From DATCMH01 sp036563505 (GTDB taxonomy: Bacteria; Pseudomonadota; Alphaproteobacteria; Rhizobiales; Beijerinckiaceae): DNA of 64,000 nt. The notes under the pieces were generated by a model. It did no database searches and was not told the DNA's origin. It saw only the letters and a program-made list of their open reading frames with translations. Below are positions 1 through 7,456 of this stretch, piece by piece (the stretch's first letter is position 1; every line of letters starts with the position of its first letter). The position numbers and the translations under genes were made by a program. The stretch covers positions 248,001-312,000 of the forward strand of contig DATCMH010000002.1 of NCBI GenBank assembly GCA_036563505.1, in the 5' to 3' direction.

Positions 1-296
1 TTCTCGACCACGGACAGCCCCGCGAAGGGCTGGACGATCTGGAAGGTGCGGGCGATGCCCTGGAGCGCGAGGCGGTGCGCCTCGACGCCGGTCACGTCCT
101 CGCCTCGGAACAGGATGCGCCCGGCGCTCGGCGCTTGGAAGCCGGAGATCATCGAAAAGAGTGTGGTCTTGCCGGCCCCGTTCGGGCCGATGAGCCCGGT
201 GATCGAGCCCGTCTCGACCGTGAACGAGGCCTCGCTCACGGCGACGAGGCCGCCGAAACGGCGCGTCACGCCCTCGACGGCGAGCATCGTGCTCAT
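1..296 (-). CDS. livG: Branched-chain amino acid ABC transporter, ATP-binding protein LivG (5' part only)
   Basis: This is the cytoplasmic ATPase that powers the import system encoded upstream. Only about the first 98 residues lie in the window; the gene runs off the left edge. The visible part reads MSTMLAVEGVTRRFGGLVAV and then has a perfect Walker A (GPNGAGKTT), followed by a Q-loop-like segment (ARTFQIVQPF) typical of LivG. The ATG at 296 overlaps the TGA of livM (ATGA), so the two are probably translationally coupled. The order permease, permease, ATPase is the usual liv layout. The family is clear; the transported substrate cannot be read from this piece. Confidence 0.9.
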   Translation of the reverse strand, partial: MSTMLAVEGVTRRFGGLVAVSEASFTVETGSITGLIGPNGAGKTTLFSMISGFQAPSAGRILFRGEDVTGVEAHRLALQGIARTFQIVQPFAGLSVVE

Positions 297-1273
297 GCCG
301 CGGCCTCGCTCGCCACCGCCTTGCGGCGCATCCGGCCTCTCAGGCGTCGGGCCAAGCCCATCAGCCCGTCCGGCGCGAAGGCGACGACGGCCACGAGCAC
401 GAGACCGAAGATCACGAGGTCGATGCCGGGCACGCGGCCGGCGAACGCTTTGGTGACCTCGCCCAGGCTGTGGAGCGTCAAGGCTCCGACGAGAGGCCCG
501 AGCACCGTTCCCTTGCCGCCCGCCATGGCGGCGAGAAGCGCCTCGACGGAGATCCAGGTGCCGAAGGCGAGCCCCGCGTCGACGTAGAGGAAGTACTGCA
601 CGTAGAGCGCGCCCGCCGCGGCCGTGACCGCGGCGGAGAGCGTGATGGCCTTGAGCTTCGTGGCGAGGGCGTCGACGCCGAGCGCACGCGCCGCCTCCTC
701 GTTCTCCCGCACCGCCACGAGCTGAGCCCCGAAGCGCGACTGCTCCATCCGGCGGGTGAGGACGAGCACCCCGGCGACGAGCGCAAGGGCGATCCAGACG
801 AAGACCGCCCGGTTCTCGAACTGGAAATTGGCCGCGCCCGGCTCGAGGCGAACGAGGAGGCCGGCCGCCCCGCCCGTCACGGGCGCGGCGTTGGCGACGA
901 CGCGCAGCACCTCCGCGAAGGCGAGGGTGACCAGCGCGAAGTAGGAGCCCCGCAGCCCGGAGCGGAAGCTCAGGTAGCCGATGATCGCACCGATGAGGGC
1001 GCCGGCGGCGATGCCGAGGGCAAATCCCGCCCAGCCGTTCACGCCGAGGCGAACCTGCAGGATCGCGGTGACATAGGCGCCCGTGCCGAAGAAGGCGGCG
1101 TGGCCGAAGGAGAACTGGCCGCCGTAGCCGCCGAGGATGTTCCAGCCCTGCGCCGCCAGCGCGATGATGAGCGTGAAGACGAGGAAGTTCAGCACCGTGT
1201 TGGCGCTCGTCGCGAGGGGCACCAGCGCGATCGCGACGACGATGAGGAGCGTCGGCCAGTCCTTCGTAGTCAT
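293..1273 (-). CDS. livM: Branched-chain amino acid ABC transporter permease LivM
   Basis: Inner-membrane permease of a HAAT-family importer, 326 aa, with about eight to ten hydrophobic segments. The sequence NILGGYGGQFSFGHAAFFG near residues 43-61 is the family hallmark (GQ.SFGHAAF), and the EAA-like loop RENEEAARALGVD follows around residue 200. I chose the ATG at 1273 because it overlaps the livH stop (ATGA); the open frame extends further upstream only as a shadow inside livH. It pairs with LivH to form the membrane channel. Substrate is inferred from family only: branched-chain amino acids, amides, urea or aromatic acids are all possible for this group. Confidence 0.93.
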   Translation of the reverse strand: MTTKDWPTLLIVVAIALVPLATSANTVLNFLVFTLIIALAAQGWNILGGYGGQFSFGHAAFFGTGAYVTAILQVRLGVNGWAGFALGIAAGALIGAIIGYLSFRSGLRGSYFALVTLAFAEVLRVVANAAPVTGGAAGLLVRLEPGAANFQFENRAVFVWIALALVAGVLVLTRRMEQSRFGAQLVAVRENEEAARALGVDALATKLKAITLSAAVTAAAGALYVQYFLYVDAGLAFGTWISVEALLAAMAGGKGTVLGPLVGALTLHSLGEVTKAFAGRVPGIDLVIFGLVLVAVVAFAPDGLMGLARRLRGRMRRKAVASEAAA

Positions 1274-2142
1274 GCCTTGGCTCCGAAGAGGCCCGTCGGG
1301 CGGATCAAGAGCACGAGGATGAAGATGAGGAAGATGCCGAGCTGGCCGAGCGAGTCGCCGAGGTAGAGGCCACAGAGCGCCTCCACGACCCCGATGACGA
1401 GGCCGCCGATCAATGCCCCTGGGATCGAGCCCATGCCGCCCAGAACCACGATGGTGAAGGCCACCAGCACGAAGGCGTTGCCGACCCGCGGGTTGACGTA
1501 GAAGCTCGGCAGGAGCAGCGCTGCGGCGATGCCAAGACACGCGCAGCCGAGGCCGAAGGTGACGGCGTAGGTGTGCTGTACGTCGATGCCGACGAGGCTC
1601 GCGCCGAGCTTCTCCTTCGCCACGGCGCGGATCGCCCGGCCGGTGTCGGTGCGGTCGAGGAGGAGCCACAGCAGGGCGGCGACGAGGAGCGTCACCACGA
1701 AACCGACGAGCTTCGGCTGCGATAAGAGAAACGGGCCGACCGGCACGACGGCGAAGCCCGCCTCGCCCGCGAGCGTACGCGTGTCGGAGCGGAACAGGGC
1801 GAGAAGGCCGTTCTCCAGGGCGATGGCCAATCCCAGCGTGACGAGCAGGATATTGCCGTCGTCGCCGTGGCTCGCCGGGCCGATCACGAAGCGCTGAAGG
1901 GCATAGCCGATACCGAAGAAGAGCGGCGCAACGATGAGGATCGAGACGTAGGGGTCGAGACCGAGCCAGGTCTGCGCCGCCCAGACGGCGAACATCGCGG
2001 CCGTGAGCAGGACGCCGTGGGCGAAGTTGATGATGTGGAGAACGCCGTAGATCAGGGTCAGCCCCAACGCCACGAGCGCGTAGACGGCCCCCTGGAGGAG
2101 ACCGTTCAACGCGGCTTCGGCGATGATGGCGGGTGGGTACAT
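1270..2142 (-). CDS. livH: Branched-chain amino acid ABC transporter permease LivH
   Basis: Second inner-membrane permease of the importer, 290 aa. The N-terminus carries the typical LivH sequence GLLQGAVYALVALGLTLIYG and then INFAHG; the C-terminal part has VVLGGMGSIPGALIGG, also a family signature. It is separated from the binding-protein gene by about 210 bp that hold a palindromic repeat, and overlaps livM by 4 bp. It should be cotranscribed with the regulator and binding-protein genes upstream, although the repeat hairpins in between may lower its expression relative to the binding protein. Confidence 0.93.
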   Translation of the reverse strand: MYPPAIIAEAALNGLLQGAVYALVALGLTLIYGVLHIINFAHGVLLTAAMFAVWAAQTWLGLDPYVSILIVAPLFFGIGYALQRFVIGPASHGDDGNILLVTLGLAIALENGLLALFRSDTRTLAGEAGFAVVPVGPFLLSQPKLVGFVVTLLVAALLWLLLDRTDTGRAIRAVAKEKLGASLVGIDVQHTYAVTFGLGCACLGIAAALLLPSFYVNPRVGNAFVLVAFTIVVLGGMGSIPGALIGGLVIGVVEALCGLYLGDSLGQLGIFLIFILVLLIRPTGLFGAKA

Positions 2143-2157
2143 CCTGCTCGGATTTTT

Positions 2158-2342
2158 CCTTCTCCCCTTAGCGGGAGAAGGTGCCCTGCGAAGCAGGGCG
2201 GATGAGGGGTGGCGCTGCCAGGCGCCTCGCGAAGCGAATGGAGAGGCGCTGATCGGCCTTGCGGCCGGGCGCTGCTCATCGCAGCGCCGCCCCTCTCCCG
2301 ACCCCGCTGCGCGGGGCCACCCTCTCCCTCAAGGGGAGAGGG
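2158..2342. repeat. GC-rich palindromic repeat (copy 1), between livK-type gene and livH
   Basis: Composite of short hairpins: CTTCTCCCCTTAGCGGGAGAAGG, then a CCCTGCGAAGCAGGG arm followed by CGGATGAGGGGTGGCG, and at the far end GGCCACCCTCTCCCT with AAGGGGAGAGGG. Closely similar blocks recur in this window near 7135, 12663, 15259, 37583 and 55680. It lies inside an operon, so transcripts will contain the hairpins. Confidence 0.85.
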
Positions 2343-2354
2343 CAGAAGCGGCTG

Positions 2355-3575
2355 CTATGCCTTCACGGGAAACATCGCTTTCCCGTCCGCGAAGGTCTCG
2401 GGGAAGATCACCTTTATGTCGTTGCCCTGAACCTGAAGGTTCACCGGCGCGGCGCCCTGGTTCTGGCCGTTGACGAACTTCGTCTCGCCGTAGGGCATGA
2501 CGTGGTCCTTGAATGTCGAGGCGGCGAGGGCCTCGATGATCTTAGCCCGATCGGGCGCGCCCGCCCGCTCGATGGCGTCGGCCAGAAGTCTCACGCAGGA
2601 ATAGTTGAGCGGCGTGTTGTAGGCGAAGACCTTGCCCTGGGCCTCGACCTGCTTTTTGAGCTCCTGGGCCTTGGCGTTGCGCGGGTCGTACCAGTGATTG
2701 CAGTCCATCACGCCGGCGGCGGCCTCCGGGAACTCCTTCACGAAGCGGTAGTTTGAGGCCGCGCCGTTGAGCACGGCATAGACGCCTTTGGGCCGGATGC
2801 GCTGCTGCTGCATGGTGCGGGCAAGCAGCACGAATTCGCCGTAATAGCTCGACGGGATCACGAGGTCGGGGTTCAGCGAGCGGATGCGCAACGCCACGTT
2901 CGCCATGTCCCGCGCCGGCGTCGGATGGGCGATCGTCTCTAGCACCTCGAAGCCGCGCTTGGGCAGTTCCGCCTGCATCAGCTTGGCGAGCCCTGAGCCG
3001 AACAGGCCGTCCTCGTGCACGAGCACGACGGTCTTGGCCGGCTTGCCGGCGGCGTCGTTGAGCTTCGAAAGGTTGTCGAGCGCGACGCCCGTCACCATTC
3101 CGAAGCCCGGGGCGAAGCGGAAGGTGTTCTTGAGGCCGCGGTTCACGATCTGATCGGAGACGCCGACGTCGACGATGTAGGGCAGATCGTAGCGGGAGGC
3201 GGCCTGGCTCGCGGCGAGGCAGATCGGGCTCGCGAAGCCGCCGACGATGGCGACGACGCCCTCCGCCTGCATGCGCTCGACTTCCTGGGTGCCGGCCTCG
3301 GGGTTTGAGCGCGCGTCGCCGAAGACCATCTCGATCTTCGCCCCGCCCAGCGCCTTGAGGCCGCCCGCGGCGTTGATCTCGTTGATGGCGAGCTCCGCCC
3401 CCGTGCGGCCGAGATCGCCGTCCTGGGCGAGCGCCCCGGTGACGGGCTGCAGGATGCCGATTTTCACAGGCGCCCCTTGCGCTCGCAGCACCGCGGGTGC
3501 CGCGACGAGGGCCGCTGCAGCGACGCCTCCTCCGAGCACGGCCCGTCGCGTCAGGCCGTCGAACCCTTGCGTCAT
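2355..3575 (-). CDS. ABC transporter substrate-binding protein (LivK/Peripla_BP_6 type, TAT-exported)
   Basis: Periplasmic solute receptor of the importer, 406 aa. The N-terminus has a twin-arginine signal (LTRRAVLGGG followed by an Ala-rich core and cleavage near VLRAQG), then VKIGILQPVTGALAQDG, which is typical of type I (LivJ/LivK-like) binding proteins, with the sequence GASNYRF and a C-terminal lobe. TAT export of LivK-like proteins is common in alphaproteobacteria. The ATG at 3575 overlaps the stop of the GntR gene, so regulator and binding protein are translationally coupled. Ligand is unknown; the divergent LeuCD-type pair suggests a branched or dicarboxylic acid but does not prove it. 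Confidence 0.93.
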   Translation of the reverse strand: MTQGFDGLTRRAVLGGGVAAAALVAAPAVLRAQGAPVKIGILQPVTGALAQDGDLGRTGAELAINEINAAGGLKALGGAKIEMVFGDARSNPEAGTQEVERMQAEGVVAIVGGFASPICLAASQAASRYDLPYIVDVGVSDQIVNRGLKNTFRFAPGFGMVTGVALDNLSKLNDAAGKPAKTVVLVHEDGLFGSGLAKLMQAELPKRGFEVLETIAHPTPARDMANVALRIRSLNPDLVIPSSYYGEFVLLARTMQQQRIRPKGVYAVLNGAASNYRFVKEFPEAAAGVMDCNHWYDPRNAKAQELKKQVEAQGKVFAYNTPLNYSCVRLLADAIERAGAPDRAKIIEALAASTFKDHVMPYGETKFVNGQNQGAAPVNLQVQGNDIKVIFPETFADGKAMFPVKA

Positions 3576-4396
3576 GAAGCTCTCCTCTGGTTGGACGCCC
3601 GACTGTCGCGGGCTTGGGATTTCGTTTCGCTCGGCGTCGCGACGGGGCGCCAGTGGCGCTCGCCCGCCTCGCCGGCCCGAACGAGGGTCATCTCGAAGGA
3701 GTAGCGATCCGGCCGATAAAGAGCGTGGAGGTGCTCCACGCCCTGGCCGGAGCGGTCGCGCACGGTACGGGTGAGCGCGATCAGGGCCGAGCCGATCTCG
3801 AGCTGGAGCGCGTCCGCCACTTCGGGGCCGGCGAGCGCCGCGCCGATGATCTGGCGCGCCTCCGCCACCACGATGCCGGACCGTTCGAGGAGGCCGAGCA
3901 GCGGCGAGGCGGCGAGATCCGCCTCCGAGTAGGTGAGCCCGACCCGCTCGGGCACGTGGGTCGTCAGATAAGAAAAGGGCTGCCCGTCGATGAGGCGGAC
4001 CCGCACCGAGCGCTGGGCGCGCTCACCCGGCGCGAGCCCAAGCGCCTTGGCGACGGCCGGCGGCGGGACCTCGTAGGCGAACGACAGCAGGCGAACGCCG
4101 GTGCGCCGCCCCATTTCCACGAGATGCGAGAAGACGTTTGAGAGGTCGGTGACGATGGGCTGGGTCAGCGCCGTCTCGCGCACGAAGGTGCCCGAACCCG
4201 GCCGGCGCTCGATCAGGCCTTCCCCGGCGAGCTGGTCGAGGGCCCGGCGGATCGTGACCCTGGACACCCCGTTCTCGACGGCGAGCGACGGCTCTCCCGG
4301 CAGCCGGTCGCCCGGGCGGAGCGCCCCGGTGGCGATGCGGTCGCGCAGGAGAAGATAGATCCGGCGCGCCTTGAGGGGCTCGACGCTCGCGTCCAC
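3572..4396 (-). CDS. GntR/HutC-family transcriptional regulator (UTRA domain)
   Basis: DNA-binding regulator of 274 aa. Residues about 10-75 form the GntR winged helix: LRDRIATGALRPGDRLPGE, then VSRVTIRRALDQLAGEGLIE and the wing RRPGSGTFV. Residues about 95-245 form a UTRA ligand-binding domain (for example PFSYLTTHVPERVG and GVEHLHALYRPDRYSFE). It is the first gene of the importer operon and is divergent from the leuC-type gene, with a short palindrome between them, so it probably controls both directions and itself. The effector is unknown; by position it is likely the imported compound or its breakdown product. Confidence 0.92.
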   Translation of the reverse strand: MDASVEPLKARRIYLLLRDRIATGALRPGDRLPGEPSLAVENGVSRVTIRRALDQLAGEGLIERRPGSGTFVRETALTQPIVTDLSNVFSHLVEMGRRTGVRLLSFAYEVPPPAVAKALGLAPGERAQRSVRVRLIDGQPFSYLTTHVPERVGLTYSEADLAASPLLGLLERSGIVVAEARQIIGAALAGPEVADALQLEIGSALIALTRTVRDRSGQGVEHLHALYRPDRYSFEMTLVRAGEAGERHWRPVATPSETKSQARDSRASNQRRAS

Positions 4397-4446
4397 GAAG
4401 GCCTCGGCTCACGGGCAAGCTGACCGGCCAGCCGGACAGCGAACTG

Positions 4447-4457
4447 TATGCTGCATA
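4447..4457. promoter_or_regulatory. Candidate GntR operator
   Basis: Perfect 11-bp palindrome TATGCTGCATA, flanked by CTG and GGACAG, in the 109-bp gap between the divergent GntR and leuC-type genes. Position and symmetry fit an operator for the adjacent GntR regulator. Binding itself is inferred. Confidence 0.5.
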
Positions 4458-4467
4458 GGACAGCCAC

Positions 4468-4496
4468 TTGCGTCAAGCGCGGGCCAGATCGATATT
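4468..4496 (+). promoter_or_regulatory. Possible sigma-70 promoter for the leuC-type gene
   Basis: TTGCGT at 4468-4473 and GATATT at 4491-4496, spaced by 17 bp. Initiation 6-8 bp after the -10 box would fall almost at the ATG (4506), which has no well-spaced ribosome binding site, so the transcript may be nearly leaderless. The palindrome at 4447-4457 lies just upstream of the -35 box. Confidence 0.35.
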
Positions 4497-4505
4497 GCTG
4501 AGGCC

Positions 4506-5918
4506 ATGTCCACGCCGCGCACCCTCTTCGACAAGGTCTGGGACGCTCACACCGTGCTCACTCGCGAGGACGGGGCGGCGCTGCTCTGGATCGACCGGCA
4601 CTTCGTCCACGAGGGCTCGCACCACGCCTTCGCGAAGCTGCGGGAGCGCGGAACGAAGGTCTCTCGCCCCGACCTCACCTTCGGCGTCGCCGACCATTAC
4701 GTGCCGACCCGGGGCCGCGGCAGCCCGATCCCGGACGAGGGCATCCGCCGCATGGTGGACCAGCTCGCCGAGAACGCCTTCGTCCATGACGTGCGCCTCT
4801 TCGGCCTCGACGACCCGCGCCAGGGCATCGTCCACGTCGTCGGTCCCGAGCAGGGGCTGACTTTGCCGGGTCTCACCGTGGTCTGCGGCGACAGCCACAC
4901 CTCGACCCACGGCGCTTTCGGGGCGATGGCCTTCGGCATCGGCGCGTCGGAAGTGGCACACGTGCTCACCACCCAGACGCTCTGGCAGAAGAAGCCGAGG
5001 CGCATGCGGGTCACCGTGGCTGGCGCGACGGTCCCGGGCGTCGGCGCGAAAGACATCGCGCTCTCGATCATCGCGGCGATCGGCGCCGATGGCGGGGCGG
5101 GCCACGCTCTCGAATACGCGGGTTCGACCATCCGAGCCCTCTCGATGGAGGGGCGGCTCACTCTGTGCAATCTCTCCATCGAGAGCGGGGCGCGCTGCGG
5201 CATGATCGCCCCCGACGAGACCACCATCCGCTATCTCGACGGCCGGCCCTTTGCTCCGAAGGGCGAGGCTCTCGCCCGCGCCGTCGAGGCCTGGCGAGCG
5301 CTGCCGAGCGATCCGGGGGCAGCCTTCGACCGCGAGGTGTCGCTCGATGGCGCGCAGATCGCCCCCGTCGTCACCTGGGGCGTGAGCCCGGAGGATGCGC
5401 TGCCGATCACGGCGAGCGTCCCCGATCCGGAGGCCGCGCCCGATCCGGGCAGGGCCGCGCAGATCCGCGACGCCCTCGCTTACATGGACCTGCGGGCCGG
5501 CCAGAAGCTCGAAACCATCCGGGTCGACCGGGTGTTCATCGGCTCCTGCACGAATTCCCGCATCGAGGATCTGCGCGCCGCCGCGGCGGTGTTGGCCGGC
5601 CGCCAGGCGCAGGTGCCAGGTCTCGTCTCACCGGGCTCGTCCCTCGTGAAGCGCCAGGCGGAGGAGGAGGGCCTCGACCGGGTCTTCGTCGCCGCCGGGC
5701 TCGACTGGGTGGAATCGGGCTGCTCGATGTGCGTCGGGATGAACGGCGACCTGCTCAAGCCCGGCGAGCGCTGCGCCTCCACCACCAACCGCAACTTCAA
5801 GGGCCGCCAGGGCCCGGGCTCGCGCACCCACCTCATGTCCCCCGCCATGGTGGCGGCCGCCGCCGTGACGGGGCATCTGGCGGATGTCAGGCCGCTCATC
5901 GCGGGGCGGGTGCCATGA
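4506..5918 (+). CDS. leuC: 3-isopropylmalate dehydratase large subunit (LeuC-type hydro-lyase)
   Basis: Large subunit of an aconitase-superfamily hydro-lyase, 470 aa, the normal LeuC length. The three [4Fe-4S] cysteines are present: VFIGSCTNSR and SGCSMCVGMN. Other signatures are CGDSHTSTHGAFGA, RNFKGRQGPGSRTHLMSP and HVVGPEQGLTLPG. LeuC with LeuD isomerises 2- to 3-isopropylmalate in leucine synthesis, but close relatives act on citraconate, maleate or 2-methylmalate. Its location opposite a GntR-controlled importer, rather than beside leuB, suggests a catabolic or paralogous role. I chose the ATG at 4506 because homology begins there (MSTPRTLFDKVWDAH). It overlaps leuD by 4 bp. Confidence 0.9.
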   Translation: MSTPRTLFDKVWDAHTVLTREDGAALLWIDRHFVHEGSHHAFAKLRERGTKVSRPDLTFGVADHYVPTRGRGSPIPDEGIRRMVDQLAENAFVHDVRLFGLDDPRQGIVHVVGPEQGLTLPGLTVVCGDSHTSTHGAFGAMAFGIGASEVAHVLTTQTLWQKKPRRMRVTVAGATVPGVGAKDIALSIIAAIGADGGAGHALEYAGSTIRALSMEGRLTLCNLSIESGARCGMIAPDETTIRYLDGRPFAPKGEALARAVEAWRALPSDPGAAFDREVSLDGAQIAPVVTWGVSPEDALPITASVPDPEAAPDPGRAAQIRDALAYMDLRAGQKLETIRVDRVFIGSCTNSRIEDLRAAAAVLAGRQAQVPGLVSPGSSLVKRQAEEEGLDRVFVAAGLDWVESGCSMCVGMNGDLLKPGERCASTTNRNFKGRQGPGSRTHLMSPAMVAAAAVTGHLADVRPLIAGRVP

Positions 5919-6535
5919 CCCCTTTCACCACCCTGACCGCCCTCGCCTGCCCCCTCCCCCTCTCGAATGTCGACACGGACCAGCTCATCCCGGCGCGCTT
6001 CATGAAGCGCTCGCGGGCGGAGGGATACGGCGACCACCTCCTGCACGACCTGCGCTTCGACGCGGACGGGCAGCCCCGGGGCGGGTTTCCGCTGAACGAT
6101 CCGGCCCGCCAGGGTGCCCGCATCCTCGTCGCCCGGCGCAATTTCGGCTCGGGATCCTCGCGGGAAGCCGCCGTCTACGCACTGGCCGATTACGGCATCG
6201 CCTGCGTGATCGCGCCTTCGTTCGGCGACATCTTCGCGTCGAACAGCGTCAACAATGGCCTCCTGCCGGCTAGGGTGACGGAGGCTGACGGCGAGGCGCT
6301 CATCGCCGCGCTCGACCGGGGCTTGAGGGAGATCACGGTCGACCTCGAGGCGCAGGCGATCCGGGCGGGCGACCTCGCGCTTGCCTTCGCCATCGATCCC
6401 GTCTGGCGCACCAAGCTCCTGAACGGCTGGGACGACCTCGATCTCACCTTGAGCCACGCGGAGGCGATCCAGGCCTTCGCCGCCCGCGACGCCAACGAGC
6501 GGCCCTGGGCCGCGCCGGCGCGGGACGTATCCTGA
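5915..6535 (+). CDS. leuD: 3-isopropylmalate dehydratase small subunit (LeuD-type)
   Basis: Small (swivelling) subunit that completes the LeuCD-type enzyme, 206 aa. Signatures are SNVDTDQLIPARFMK near residues 17-31, NFGSGSSREAA (the substrate-binding loop) and the CVIAPSFGDIFASNSVNNGLLP segment. The ATG at 5915 sits in an ATGA overlap with the large-subunit gene, so the two subunits should be made in equal amounts. Length and motifs match LeuD rather than the shorter archaeal-type small subunit. The precise substrate is not readable from sequence. Confidence 0.92.
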   Translation: MTPFTTLTALACPLPLSNVDTDQLIPARFMKRSRAEGYGDHLLHDLRFDADGQPRGGFPLNDPARQGARILVARRNFGSGSSREAAVYALADYGIACVIAPSFGDIFASNSVNNGLLPARVTEADGEALIAALDRGLREITVDLEAQAIRAGDLALAFAIDPVWRTKLLNGWDDLDLTLSHAEAIQAFAARDANERPWAAPARDVS

Positions 6536-6609
6536 GCCGGGAAAAAGGAACGAGTCCGGGTCGCGTCGGTTGCCCTTGCGCCTCGAATTCCGAGCCGGAG
6601 CCTCCCGCG

Positions 6610-7101
6610 ATGCCTGAGAAGAACCTCAACGGCCTGTTCGTCCATACCCTCAAGGACGTGTATTTCGCCGAGCAGACGATCCTCAAGACCTTGCCGAAAT
6701 ATGCCGAGGCCGCCCAGTCCGAGGCTCTGAAGGAAGCGTTCGAGACCCATGGGAAGGAAACCTCCCGACAGATCGAGCGCCTCAAGAAGGTGTTCAAGCT
6801 CGCCGGCGCCAAGGAGGAGGGCGAGCCCTGCGAGGCGATGCAGGGCCTCGTCGCCGAGGGCGAGGAGATCCTGGAGGAGTTCGAGGGCGGGGGCGGGGCG
6901 CTCGATGCCGGCCTCATCGCGGCCGCGCAGGCCATCGAGCATTACGAGATCGCCCGCTACGGCACCCTCGTCGCCTGGGCCGATCAGCTCGGCATGGACG
7001 AGGCCTCGACGCTCCTGAAGGAGACGCTGGCTGAGGAGGAAAGCACGGACGAGCTTCTCTCGGAACTGGCCGAGGACGTGATCAACCCGGCCGCGGTGTG
7101 A
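6610..7101 (+). CDS. Ferritin-like DUF892 (YciE/YciF family) protein
   Basis: A 163-aa, mostly helical protein of the DUF892/YciF family, starting MPEKNLNGLFVHTLKDVYFA. The pattern LKDVYFAEQTILKTLPK, then the helices with ETHGKETSRQIERLKKVF, and later AIEHYEIARYGTLVAWA carry the Glu/His residues of a ferritin-like four-helix bundle. YciF-type proteins are linked to stress responses in enterobacteria, but their chemistry is not established. It stands alone with a GGAG-type ribosome binding site, and is followed by a palindromic repeat region that may end its transcript. Confidence 0.88.
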   Translation: MPEKNLNGLFVHTLKDVYFAEQTILKTLPKYAEAAQSEALKEAFETHGKETSRQIERLKKVFKLAGAKEEGEPCEAMQGLVAEGEEILEEFEGGGGALDAGLIAAAQAIEHYEIARYGTLVAWADQLGMDEASTLLKETLAEEESTDELLSELAEDVINPAAV

Positions 7102-7134
7102 ACCTTACCGAAGCGGCTGCTGCCCCGGCGCTGG

Positions 7135-7368
7135 CCCCACCCGACCCTCGCTGCGCGAGGGCCACCCTCCCCGCAGGCGGGGAGGGATGAGGGGTGGCAG
7201 TACGCGTCCCTTCTCCCCTTGTGGGAGAAGGTGCCTGCCGTGAGGCAGGCGGATGAGGGGTGGCGCCGACAGGCGCCTCGCGAAGCGAACAGAATGGTCG
7301 ACGCGGAGAGACCCTGATCGGCTCCCGCCGGCGGCTTCGCCGCACCCCTCTCCCTCAAGGGGAGAGGG
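7135..7368. repeat. GC-rich palindromic repeat (copy 2); fills the gap 7102-7456
   Basis: Double copy: a first part with CCCTCGCTGCGCGAGGGCC and CCCTCCCCGCAGGCGGGGAGG, then CCTTCTCCCCTTGTGGGAGA and GCCTGCCGTGAGGCAGGC followed by GGATGAGGGGTGGCG, ending in CCCTCTCCCTCAAGGGGAGA. Same family as copy 1. No gene was seen in the 355-bp gap that it occupies. Confidence 0.85.
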
Positions 7369-7456
7369 CGTCGCGCGGCCTCGCATGCCGCCCGCCCTTC
7401 CCCTTTCCGCTGCGGGACGATAGGTCAGACGAACCTCTCACGCCCGACCCGGTGCC

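Noticed and set aside
7135..7368. CRISPR array
   Set aside because: Units are palindromic, unequal and not separated by unique spacers of constant size; no cas gene is near.
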